A DNA stretch of 64,000 nt from Sisyra terminalis. Lineage: Eukaryota > Arthropoda > Insecta > Neuroptera > Sisyridae. The stretch spans positions 15,128,001-15,192,000 of the forward strand of contig OY292278.1 in the NCBI GenBank assembly GCA_958496175.1. Reading direction: 5' to 3'. This document shows, in pieces, positions 32,601 through 42,842 of the stretch. Numbering within the stretch: position 1 is the first letter of the stretch; each line of letters opens with the position of its first letter. A model generated the notes under the pieces. It searched no databases. It saw only the letters and a program-made list of their open reading frames with translations, and was not told where the DNA came from. The translations under genes were made by a program, and so were the position numbers.

Positions 32601-35600
32601 CAAATAATCGATTTATAATTGGCTTCATCAATCATGCGGCTCAAATGATAAATAATTCAAGTAAAATTCAGATGTTTAGATGTTATCATAGTAGGAAATA
32701 TATGAGCTATGAGATTCCACTACATAAGCATCGTACATCTTTCATGAAATAAGTAATTCGCTCTTTAAAGGTCACTGTTTAGTAGAGAAAAGATTTCACT
32801 TGATTTATTGAAGTTCATTTTACTTAACGGATGTACAAGTATTATCTGTTTTCAGCATAATTCATACAAGCCTAAGCATTTCGATAAAAAATTAGGAGTG
32901 CCACTGTGTAAAGCGGTTACGATCGTAAATTAAGATAAAACTTATTAATTTAAAAAGTTTTGTTTACTAGTATTAGATTGATTACTAGTCAATGTGTATA
33001 GGCCACATTTAATATTATTAAGATTTCCGAAGAAAAAGGAAAAAAACTTTAAGTATATTCTAGACATTCACTTGATTAATGTCCATTATTAGGTAATTTA
33101 GTTATTTATATAGGGTTTTTGGACTAAAAAAAAAAAATTTTTTTTCTTTATGACTTTTATTTGATTTTCATACGACGTTTCGTTGCGTTTCGGGATTCTA
33201 TTATGATTGATTACTTAATAAAGTTCCGAAAGGCGACGAAACGTCGTACGAAAATTCGTTAATTTTTTAATCCAAAAACTAAAAATATCTAAAATATATT
33301 TTAAACGATAATTCTTTATCAACTCAATTGAAATAGTAAAAAGATACAGAATTTAAACCAATCTTCAAACCCCTATAGATGTAGAGAATGAAAAATATTT
33401 TTTTCAAAGATAAAATTAAAAGTTAAATAAATAATTTAGTCTACAATAAGCATAAAATAAAAAATAATTTATAAAATGATTGATAACAACCATTTTTCTT
33501 GTTTTGAATATATTTTTTATATAATTACTTAAGCATAAAATGCAGTCCAAACTAGGATTTGATTTACATCACATTTCAAATGTTCTTTGTATTTTGTATT
33601 ATTTTAGTTCTAAAGAAAACACTCGATAATATTTTAAGTCATTCTTTATAATATTTTAAGTATTCATTGCATTTTTCAAACTTTAAATCGTGTAAATTTC
33701 AAATTTTAAATTCTCCTCTATTGCATATAATTATTTGACAATAGAAATATGGGTTATAAATCATAACGCCATCTTTTGGCTTTCATAAAAACTAAAAGGA
33801 AACATTAAAGTAGGTCAAAAGCTCTTTATATACATACACCAATAAGCCAATACGTAACAAAAAGACAAGCTTGGAATTAATTGATCTAATGCGCATGTTC
33901 TAGAAATATTTTAGGGGGTTTTAAACATTAAATAATTTCCTTTATTCATATCCATAATTATCAATAGATATTCATGGGTGTTTAGATTAAAATGACTGTT
34001 ATTTTTATACAATCCTTTAATATCATTGTACGACGTTTCAAGAGTTGTGGTTCGATATTAATAGTTCGATAACGAATTATTAAATGTCAGTACTAAGACT
34101 TAAATTTTTAAAATATGAATAATTCGTTATCGAGGTAAATATTAATTTCTGTAATTAGTAAGACTTCAAATTTTGTTAATTACTGAGCAGATACTTTTGT
34201 CATTTTTACAAATGTGGAACGGGGAATTTATTTGTAGTATTAATTAGTTCAATATGTTTGTTTTATTGTTAAAATAATTTTTACAACTGCTAACAATTTG
34301 ATGGTAAAAATTTTTGTAATTCGATGGTATTACTGTTATTAAATTTTATATATTGTTGTAAAAAATTAACCTACCAGTTGCATTTTCATAACTGTTGAGC
34401 TTCATGAAATAATTTTTATTTTTTGTGTTAGCAGTACCTATAGAAGTCTCGAAAGGGTTGACACGTGGTATGATGTAAAGAATTAAAAAAATAACAGTCT
34501 TTTTAATCCAACACCCATGAATACCAATAATTGTTTTAAAAATGTTTTAAACTAATATCAAAACATAATGCAACAGTTACTTTTACGCTTTACTTGATAA
34601 AAAAAATCATTAAAAAAAATCATTAAATTCAAAATGTATAAATTGAGCTATTTTAAGGGGTTCCTATTGACCTCCTGTCTTAATAGCTTGATTAAAGTAT
34701 GCTTTGATAGAGAATAAATTAGTCTAGACATAAAATAATTTTCAATTAAATTACGTGGAAAACATTGGTCAGTACGATAAAGGCAGAATTCTTTATAATT
34801 TAGCTATTGCTTTGACAAAAAATTCACACATATGTAGATTTGAAACTAAAATTAAGTGGTTTTGAATAGGAGATTAATTCTTCATTGCTGAATTTCCAAA
34901 AAAATGAGCCTTTACTAGGGCTTCCTTACCTTTTTGAATCTTAGAGTTCATTCTTCTGGAATCTTAAAATCATAAATTATTCTAGAAAAAACTTTGGTTT
35001 TTTTTAACTCTAACTAAACGGTTTTTGGGTAACATAATGCCCACGAAGATGGAAATTAGAGACCCTGATCTATACTACGAAGAAAGTAGCCTTTGAATCA
35101 ACGAAATAAAATCGTTTGGCTTTTCTTTTTCTGCTCTTCTACCCCCTCTGCTTAAATGCCTTAAAGCTTGCAAGACTTATAACTTAGAAGCTTGAAGTTT
35201 GAAACTTTTGCAACTTTTCTGAAAAGTATTCAAATTGCAAATACTAAAATCTCTATACAAATGTCCTAAAAATTGTCGAAATATTTTTGACGGTAATTTG
35301 GTTTCCCAAAAAGTGCTTATTGTATGAAGAAGATTCACCCTAAGTTATGCCATAGTAAGTATTTCGGAATAGTTTGCTAAGGAAAAGCTTCCACCACTCG
35401 TTTGGCGAGCTATAAGCTATGCTTTTAAAAATTGAATGATTCAAAGCTCAAAAGAATTAATTTCCTACAGAAGTTTGAAAAAACGTTTCGTTAAATCAAA
35501 TACAATTGGGTGAAACTATTTCTTCATTTACCCACAATCGTAATGGATTCATTCACCTTGAATTTTCCTCAAAGGTGGACTTAATTTTCGTCCAATAAAT

Positions 35601-38600
35601 CTATCAATTAAACTCCAACCTTTTCTCATACTCGCCAGTCAAAATCAATTCCATTATTACATACTCCATTATTCCTCCATTACTCATCATAGGCTTCAAG
35701 GCATATCCTACAGCAGTAATTTTTCTAGGCCCACACATTGTTAACATAAGCTGCATAGCGAACCGTTCGATTGTCAGGTGTTTTTGAAGGGAAATTCTTT
35801 AGAGATGATTAAATTTTTTCCCGTTTCAATTATAAATCCGTGGGTGTCTTCGCTATGAATGCACATTTTCGGAGTTATTTTCACTTTCTCTTTCCCAATC
35901 CGCGGCGACATTATCGAATAATTCATGGATATATTCCATATTTTTGTTGAACGAATACAGCCAATCGATTTTAATTTTTCAAATATTTTTCCATTTGTTT
36001 AATCGAAAATTAATGTTTAGTGTTTTTCAGGCTGATGTAATCGTATTTTTTTTTCAATGTTTTTTTTTGTGTGATTAATGAACGTTAAATCGAATGGATA
36101 ATTTGATTAAACGGATTTTTTTAATCATACGATCGAAGATAATTACTTTTATTTGATTATTTAATCGAAAATGTATTCACTTTCATAAATGCGGCAGATG
36201 CAATACCACAAGATTTATGATTGAGTTGAAAGAAATGTAGATATTTTTGTGATGTAATACTATTAATTAAATCTAATCCGATTTCAATCTCTCAATCTAA
36301 ACCCTGCAGTTATTCAGAAACCTATTATAACAAACAAATATTGGTTTTATCGATCCACAAATATCTTATTTTCAAACCATAATGACAATTAGATAGTATT
36401 TTTAATTATAAAATAACAAATCATCAAAAGTTAATTTCATATTCTTAAAAAATTTCTTATCGTTCATGTGGAGGTCATTGTCGATAACCTTTGGACATAA
36501 CTTATAAAAAACTAAAATCAATCCAATTTTTTTCTCAACTAATGATTATATATTTCTTGGTATTTTTTTCAGGATTTCGGGTTAACTTTAGGGAGAATAA
36601 CAGGGCTGGATCCAGCTGAACCTCATTTTTCGAAATCTGCATCTTATGTACGTTTGGATCGAAGTGCTGCACATTATGTGGATGTGATCCATACGGATGC
36701 TTCTGGATTTATTAAGGGAGGACTGGGAATGTTGGAGAGTATTGGTCATGTGGATTATTATCCCAATGGAGGGATGGAACAGCCGGGATGCAGTGATGGA
36801 GTCATGCGGCATATTTCTGATGCACGAGGCTTTATAAATGGTTGGTAACATCTCAGATGTATTCTTATTAATTTATTAATGTCCGGCTAATGAAGTTGGA
36901 CCAGAAAAAACGAAAAAAAAATCTTTTACAAGGAGTTACTTCGATGGATCTCAATAAATTTTCTTTAATGGCTTCTAAAATTTCATAGGAAAAAATAACA
37001 ATTAAAATGGTATTTCCATAAGAAATTTTGTTGAAAATAGCCATTATCTAAAGCTCTAGACTGTAGGCGTCTTTTAACAAAGAATTTCCACCTGTTTTAA
37101 TTTAAAAACAAGTCAAAAATCATAAAAATTTTCCTAATCCTAATCAGGATCAACCATAGAAATTGGAAAACACCCCTGTTAATCTATAACCAGAAAGTAA
37201 AATTATTTACAATGCTATGTTATTATATTATTTATACAATAACATCAACGATGACTGGCCAATTGAGAGTAATAGGGCCCTCTACGTGATTGGCTGTAAG
37301 TGTGAATTTTTCTTCACGGTCCTTTCATAAATTTTGCAAGTGACAAATATTTTAGTCTTCACATTTCCGTATTAGAATTAGATACACTGTATTATATTAG
37401 TTTTTACAACCTTTTGCTATTGATATTTGCAATATTATGTTCTTGAAGTGAAAACTTGTACGTAATTTGATAAAACAAAAAAGCGACAGTTAAAAGAGAT
37501 TAACATATAAATCGGTGGGAACTTCTTTTCTACGATTTCTTCAAGGTTCCTCCATTGATTTTCGATCGTCCAGCTGTGATTAGCTACTAGTAGGAACGCC
37601 TTTTTGTTTGTTTTCTGCTTGGTTCGTCCCTCGACGAAATTAGTTTCTTTCTTTTTGAATATTTGAAAGTTAAAATATGATTTTCATATTACCTAATCTT
37701 TTGATAATATACAAAAAATAGATTTGGGTGTTTTCATAATTTTTTTAAACTAGGTTTTTTTTCCAGGAATCAAACGATTTTTAAGCTGCAACCACATTCG
37801 AAGTCACGAATATTTCACCGAAAGTATCCATCCAAAATCTTGCAAATTTTTAACAATAGCCTGCCCTTCATACGAGGTACAGATCACTCATTGAAATTTC
37901 TATCAAAGAACCAGAAAAACATTCATTTTTGACTTTTCAGGACTTACTAATGGGTAGATGTTTTAAATGCAACGAAAACCAACATCACTGCCTAAAATTC
38001 GGCTATCACGGAATCCACGATTACCGTCAATTGGAGGCCCAAAAAAAGATAACTCCAGGCCAATCGGTCAGCACTTTCTTTTTAACAGGACGTCAAAAAC
38101 CCTTTTGCCGTAAGAACTACAATTGCCATTAAATTAACGATTTCTCACATTTTTTTTAATTTTTTTTCCAGGTGCCCATTATCGTGTAACTGTGAAATTA
38201 TCTAATTCAACCGAGGCTCATTTGCACGGCGGAGAAATCGGCGTTATTTGGATTGTAATTCACGGCACTGTTGGAAACACTGAAAGAATTCCTCTGGTCG
38301 GAGTTCCACAGTATTATGAACCAAATTTCGATTATGTCAGCGTTTTACCCGGTCAAGATGTTGGAATTCCGCTGAGCGTATCTTTAGAATGGGAATTTAG
38401 AAGTTCTTTCTTCAACCCGTTAACTTGGAGAATATTGACCAACCCTCGTATCTATGTAGACCACGTCACCATTGACTCCTTAGAACAAGACATGAGGTTT
38501 GATTTACTTGAAGTCTTTCCAATTGCAAAAATTTAATTTAAATTATTTGTTTTAGTATAACAGCATGTCCTGGCAGCTATCTGGACTTTCATAATGGAGT

Positions 38601-38646
38601 TCCCAAAAAATTAACTCCATCGTACTGTAGAAAATTGTACCAATAG
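26616..38646 (+). CDS. Pancreatic-lipase-family protein with PLAT-like C-terminal domain (5' end missing)
   Basis: Secreted-type triacylglycerol lipase/phospholipase. Exons: 26616-26722 (enters in phase 1), 26778-27185, 36573-36840, 37767-37876, 37941-38109, 38172-38496, 38556-38646. In order, the protein has RCYGVYGCFEISSPW (N-terminal Cys loop), LISHGYMEGGDRGW, the nucleophile elbow GHSLG (Ser), GLDPAEPHF (Asp of the triad), PGCSDG and the lid region, then SCNHIRSHEYF (His of the triad). It ends with a beta-rich PLAT-like domain beginning HYRVTVKLSN. Many insect lipases lack this domain, so its presence puts the protein close to vertebrate-type pancreatic lipases. The triad is complete, so an active enzyme is expected. 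The first exon with the signal peptide was not found. The C-terminus has two options: splicing at 38497 to a tail ending in CRKLYQ, or read-through to a stop at 38534-38536. The second intron is 9.4 kb. Confidence 0.92.
28892..29500. repeat. Diverged copy of the 340-bp repeat family (lipase intron)
   Basis: About 29049-29107 shares TTTGGTGCATGTGTT, then CCCGTTTTAATTTTCCAAGG, with the units at 1.7-2.8 kb. The short open frames on both strands here (up to 29690) show no recognisable protein and are not conserved with the other copies. Confidence 0.5.
30069..30515. mobile_element. Large foldback element with 200-bp arms
   Basis: The left arm 30069-30292 and the right arm 30306-30515 are near-perfect complements (shared block AACACATGTTTACAGAACTT). 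The right arm, plus strand 30414-30442, reads CTGATGA, A, GGTC-loop-GACC, GAAAC. In the left arm the matching site is disrupted by a tandem duplication of AGGTCCTTTATTTGAC. No coding sequence. It lies in the 9.4-kb lipase intron. Confidence 0.85.
31444..32176. mobile_element. piggyBac-like MITE with TTAA target sites
   Basis: TTAA at 31444-31447 and 32173-32176 flanks inverted ends GGGGGTATTCTAGTGTAGA and its near complement TCTAGACTAGAATACCTCC. The interior (725 bp) has no transposase frame; poly(A/T) runs and a shadow frame on the minus strand are all that is seen. Confidence 0.8.
32291..32314. repeat. (TA)n microsatellite
   Basis: Uninterrupted alternating TA of roughly 20 bp in the lipase intron. 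Confidence 0.8.
33113..33285. mobile_element. Foldback element with CGAAACGTCGTACG hinge
   Basis: The arms start GTTTTTGGACT and end with its complement (ATCCAAAAAC). The inner inverted block TTTTCATACGACGTTTCG pairs with CGAAACGTCGTACGAAAA (33235-33254). About 170 bp, in the lipase intron. Confidence 0.75.
33968..34532. mobile_element. Foldback element with internal palindrome
   Basis: The arms are ATTCATGGGTGTTTAGATTA (left) and the complement on the right (TAATCCAACACCCATGAAT), about 80 bp each. The interior has a second palindrome, TCGATAACGAATTATT ... AATAATTCGTTATCGA (34067-34134). The left arm contains ACGACGTTTC as in the 33.2-kb element. Confidence 0.75.
37500..37645 (-). repeat. 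Single dispersed copy of the 25-residue peptide repeat
   Basis: The minus strand reads one open stretch, VEGRTKQKTNKKAFLLVA followed by NHSWTIENQWRNLEEIVE and KKFPP, matching the units of the array at 17.54-18.25 kb including its flank (VEWKNQTENIE). It lies in a lipase intron, antisense to the gene. Confidence 0.7.
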
Positions 38647-38852
38647 GAAAATTTGAAATTAAAGTTGTATGAAAAAAACTGTAAGATAAAATGAGGGAGA
38701 TTAAGGATCGATTTACATAATGGTGGGTCAAGGAGTGGGTCAAATCCGGATCAGGCTTGTTTCCTTGACCTAACCGAGGAAATCAACCCTAAAAAGTAAT
38801 AAAAAATGCTGTTAAAGAATGATGGTTGCTTTGACATTATGCTAATGTAAAT

Positions 38853-38858
38853 AATAAA
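38853..38858 (+). terminator. Poly(A) signal of the lipase gene
   Basis: AATAAA about 207 bp beyond the predicted lipase stop codon (38646), within an AT-rich stretch; a plausible cleavage signal. Confidence 0.45.
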
Positions 38859-39699
38859 TATATTTTTAACATTAATATATTTAAGTTTGAAAATTAATTT
38901 AGTTTTAAAGTAATATATTTGATAATGATAATAGTAAGAAAATTGTATTAAGATGAAGTTGTTAATATGTATTTTTTTCTAATAAAACAATAAGTTATAT
39001 AAATTATATAATTTTAACTTTCGAAAATTTGGGGAAAAAACAGCAATGAATTTCTAAAACAAGGATCTAGGTGGAATTACACATTTACACATTTAAATTT
39101 GTTCAACGAAACATACAGTTTATTAATATTTGCCAAAATAATCATTTACTGAATAAATTCTCGTATTATTTTATGGCTGAAATTTTTTGCAATTTTCACG
39201 GATAATATCATTGTATTTTAATATTTTAGTCATATTCTACCAAAAAAATATTCTTAATAGTTCATTTTTGTATTCCAAGCTTTTCCCAAAACTTTAAGCA
39301 ACCATTGCTGCTTTTCGCAAAAACCGATTTTTTTTCTGTTTTATCAATTCTTTTGAATTCCAAGGCCTGGGAAAAAGCGAATTGGTAGGGCCTCTTCATA
39401 ATAACATCCTATTGTCTTAGGCCAGTAAATGTAAAAGAGGTTCTAAACAATTATTTTGGGCACAATTAATATGGATCAATTCATTTAAAATTGCCCAATA
39501 TATAATTACGAGTTCCTTATAGATAAACAGTCACAAAAAGCTAGTTGAAAAAAAATAATAAGCTAGATCTTTTTCCTGGCAGCCATTTAAAAATGGCGGA
39601 TGGGAAAATTTTAATGCAAAAGGTGGTCTATGGAAAATTCAATTGCAAAGCTATTTTTAAATATATTAGAATAATTCAAAAACCAATGCGTTTAGCATA
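38859..39699. other. Intergenic, nothing recognised
   Basis: AT-rich sequence between the lipase 3' end and a LINE remnant. No exon seen. Confidence 0.4.
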
Positions 39700-40675
39700 G
39701 AATGAACTTTATTTTTATTATTATTTATTTTAATTCCAGCATACATTTCTATAGAGATGCAAAGAATTTGTACATAGAACTAGAATATTACATTACAGTT
39801 GCATGTATTTAAAGTAGAGTAATAATATAATGAATTATAGATTAAAACAAAATCACCAATAAAGTAAATAAAATAATTTAATTGAAAATTATGTTACTGA
39901 CTAGTTAATCAAATTACCTGTTGAGCTTATTAATATTTTCTTCAATTGTTTTCGCTTAAAATTAAGAGTTTTAAGGTGGCTAGGTAACTTATTAAAATAT
40001 TTTATTGTAGATAAGGATTATTAATGCTAATAGTGTTTATAGTTTTTGGCAGCGTTAATAAATTAGATCTATTTTGTGTGCACTTATTATATTGGTCTTT
40101 ACACTCACTATAGTAGTATGTTAAAGCATTGATGATAAATGATTCCCTGATACCAAGGGGTAGGATCAACAATATTACATGAAATGAAATAATTAATAAA
40201 GCGATTTTGGATAATAGTCAATGGTCTGACACTATTTTTATATGCCCCACTTCATGCAATTATGCCATAGTTGATTATAGTTTCTAATAACCCATGATAA
40301 ATAGTTTTAATACCAAGGGACTTAAGAATAAGACTTAAAGAATAAGAATGACAAGTATCTTATTTTTTGTCAATTTATAGACATGTGAGTTCCATTTCAT
40401 GTGCACATCGAAAATTAGTCCCAAATACTTACAATTATCGACTCTTTTAAGTTCAACATTATTTATTTTAAGGTGGGAATTATCAGGAATGCACTATCAA
40501 TTACCAAGCGTAATATGCGTTGACTTATCTATGTTAAGAGACAACTGATTTTCTTTTAACCAATAGTAAATTTTGATTAGCCATCGAGTTATAATAAGGA
40601 TGACTAGTTGTTCCTTCAAATCTCTACTTTCTGATGATATACAAAAATATACACATTACTATGGTAAATCTTAAA
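39700..40675 (-). pseudogene. CR1-like LINE remnant (reverse transcriptase end and 3' UTR)
   Basis: On the minus strand, WLKENQLSLNIDKSTHITLG, then VDNCKYLGLIFDVHMKWNSH, follows the reverse-transcriptase pattern LSLNxxKT...KYLGxxxDxxLxWxxHI seen in CR1/Jockey-group LINEs. Stops and frameshifts are frequent. The tail (39720-39800) reads GCTGGAATTAAAATAAATAA on the minus strand, as expected for a LINE 3' end. About 50 bp of its upstream end is repeated in inverted orientation at 40945-41008. Confidence 0.7.
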
Positions 40676-40944
40676 GTTAAGTTATCTTAAAATACCAATA
40701 AATAGGCTTCAACGCATATAATTAAAGCCTCATTAATCATTATGTCTTATTAATTAGGATGTCTTATTAAGTATTAACTTTATTAACTTATTTGGTTGTT
40801 AATTATAGAAGTATACATCGATTTGATGGAATCTTACGTTTTTCGAGTAATCAAGGTCTAAATTTCAATAAATAGCTCAAAATTACACTCAATAAAAAAT
40901 CAATTTTCCGATTTGAGCTTTTTTTGGTTCCTTGCATTTTCTGA

Positions 40945-41010
40945 GAACATTTACCATAGTAATGTATATTTTTTTATACTATCAGAAATTAGAGATCTCA
41001 ACGAACAAAA
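40945..41010 (+). repeat. Inverted partial duplicate of the LINE remnant
   Basis: ATTTACCATAGTAATGTATA and the following 35 bp match the reverse complement of 40615-40672. The two copies face away from each other across about 270 bp. Confidence 0.7.
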
Positions 41011-41654
41011 ACCCACCGATTTTTCCAAAAAAACAGCTATTTTGACGCGATAATTTGGGATTGAAAATTAGGGAGCTTTTTCGTAATATTAAGTCAAAAT
41101 CAGGTGGAAAAAATAAATATTGTATGTCAAAATTATTATAGTGTGTTTGGGACATAAAAAGATAAGTTTTCACCAAATTTTGTATTTTTTTTTTGGAAAG
41201 GAGAAAATTAAGAAACCAAAAACTTAGTTTTTTAAATTTTCCACTTAAATTTTGTGGTTATGTGAAAGAAGTATAGTTACAAAAGTTTTAGTTATTTTTA
41301 TTATCTAAAACTTTTCTATTCAACTTTTTTCCGTAGGACTTGTAGTTTTGCTGGAAATCGCGACAAACCGATTTTTATCCTTAAAAGCTCACCCCCTTCC
41401 ATTTTCCGACGTCAAATCACCCGCAGTTTATTTTTCCTTTCATTTTTAATAAATTCCCTTCCTTTTCCAATGTAGTTCATCCCACTTTTTATTATATTTT
41501 TTTTTGATTTCAATAATTATCTATTCTGGTCTATAAACTTGGTAGTCGAAAGCTGTGAAATCCTATTTGAGGTAGTGAATTTAAAGGAAAAACAAGATAA
41601 TTTTATGATTCCCTGGATATCGTTTTTACTATTTGAATATTTTTATCACTAGCT
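41011..41654. other. Intergenic, nothing recognised
   Basis: AT-rich, with homopolymer tracts. No exon or repeat end was recognised. Confidence 0.4.
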
Positions 41655-42355
41655 CACCATAAACGGATCATGTCAAGTAATTGGGAATGTACCTGGATAG
41701 ACGGTTAACTTGGGCAAAATACATAAAAGAAAAAAAAAAGCAACTTAACAAGAAATACGGAAATTTCTATTGGGTGATTGGTCACAAGTCACAGTTGACT
41801 ATTGAAAACAAATTGGTTCTATACAAATCAATAATTAAACCAATTTGGATCTATGGAGTGGAACTTTGGGGCACAGCATCCAATTTAAACGTAGAAATAA
41901 TGCAAAGATTTCAATCCAAAGTTCTGGGTACAATAATCGGCGCACCATGGTACATAGATAATGTGGGAATCCACGACGATCTACAAGTGGAACATGTAAA
42001 GGATGAGATCACTTGGAAAGCGCGGGCCTATCAAACTAGACTTAATGATCATCCAAACCACCTTGTCTTGAATCTGCTTGATAACAGTACGGATGTTAAG
42101 AGTTTCAAAAAAGTGTCGATTCTTGACCTGACAGACCGATTTTAGTGATATTAGTTGTTAATGTTATTATATTTAAGAATACTATTTATACTGTAATTAT
42201 ATTTAGAATATTATTATTGTTGTTTTACTATAATTTTTAATGTTAATTGTGTCATTGGACACAACTAACCCATAAGTGTTGTAAGTGTGACGCATTACAA
42301 TTATTGTCAAGAGGCAGATGGTACAAAAACAAAATTTGTAAATTAAAGAAAACTC
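41655..42355 (+). pseudogene. 5'-truncated Jockey-like LINE with 3' UTR
   Basis: 41681-42145 encodes 154 residues starting MGMYLDRRLTWAKYIKEK and including IIKPIWIYGVELWGTAS and VQVEH-like DLQVEHVKDEI, the C-terminal end of a Jockey-clade reverse transcriptase. Immediately upstream, TDHVK is followed by TAA where YLG would be expected, so the frame is closed and most of the enzyme is missing. The 3' UTR (42146-42355) contains GTGTCATTGGACACAACTAA and CAAGAGGCAGATGG and ends near AAATTAAAGAAAA. The good preservation of the frame suggests a fairly recent insertion. Confidence 0.82.
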
Positions 42356-42509
42356 ACCTTTTCTGATACCTACCATAGAGTTAAATAGATTACCATACAA
42401 TAGGAATCAATTCGTAGATCTTTTTTCTTTTCACTCTTTATAATTCCTGGAAACGACATGTAACCTTTCAGGATGGATATGAATTTTAAACAGTAAAATA
42501 TTTTTTTTA

Positions 42510-42605
42510 CAATTTATTATTTAAAAAATAAAATACAATACAAACATGTTTCGCTTTTTCGTTGTGAAAAAGGAAAAAGGATAAATATTATTTACACTTT
42601 TATTC
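42510..42605 (-). terminator. Poly(A) signals of the CPAP1-type gene
   Basis: AATAAA on the minus strand at 42603-42598 and 42518-42513, about 240 and 325 bp after the stop codon at 42843. Either could serve as the cleavage signal. Confidence 0.4.
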
Positions 42606-42842
42606 TTAATCGACTTAAATCACTTAAAATTTCATTTCAATCATTTTACAAATCAAAAATCGGCAACTTAAAAAAAAAACAATTTATCAAAAATTACAAT
42701 TCCTTATTAACTGGCAAACATTTGGCAAATGGATTTTTTTCAGATTGATCCAAAAAAAAAAAATGGGTAGTAGTTATAGTAGTAGTACAATTAGCTTTAA
42801 AAAATACTTAATAGAAAAACCTAAAATTTCTCACGAGACTTT

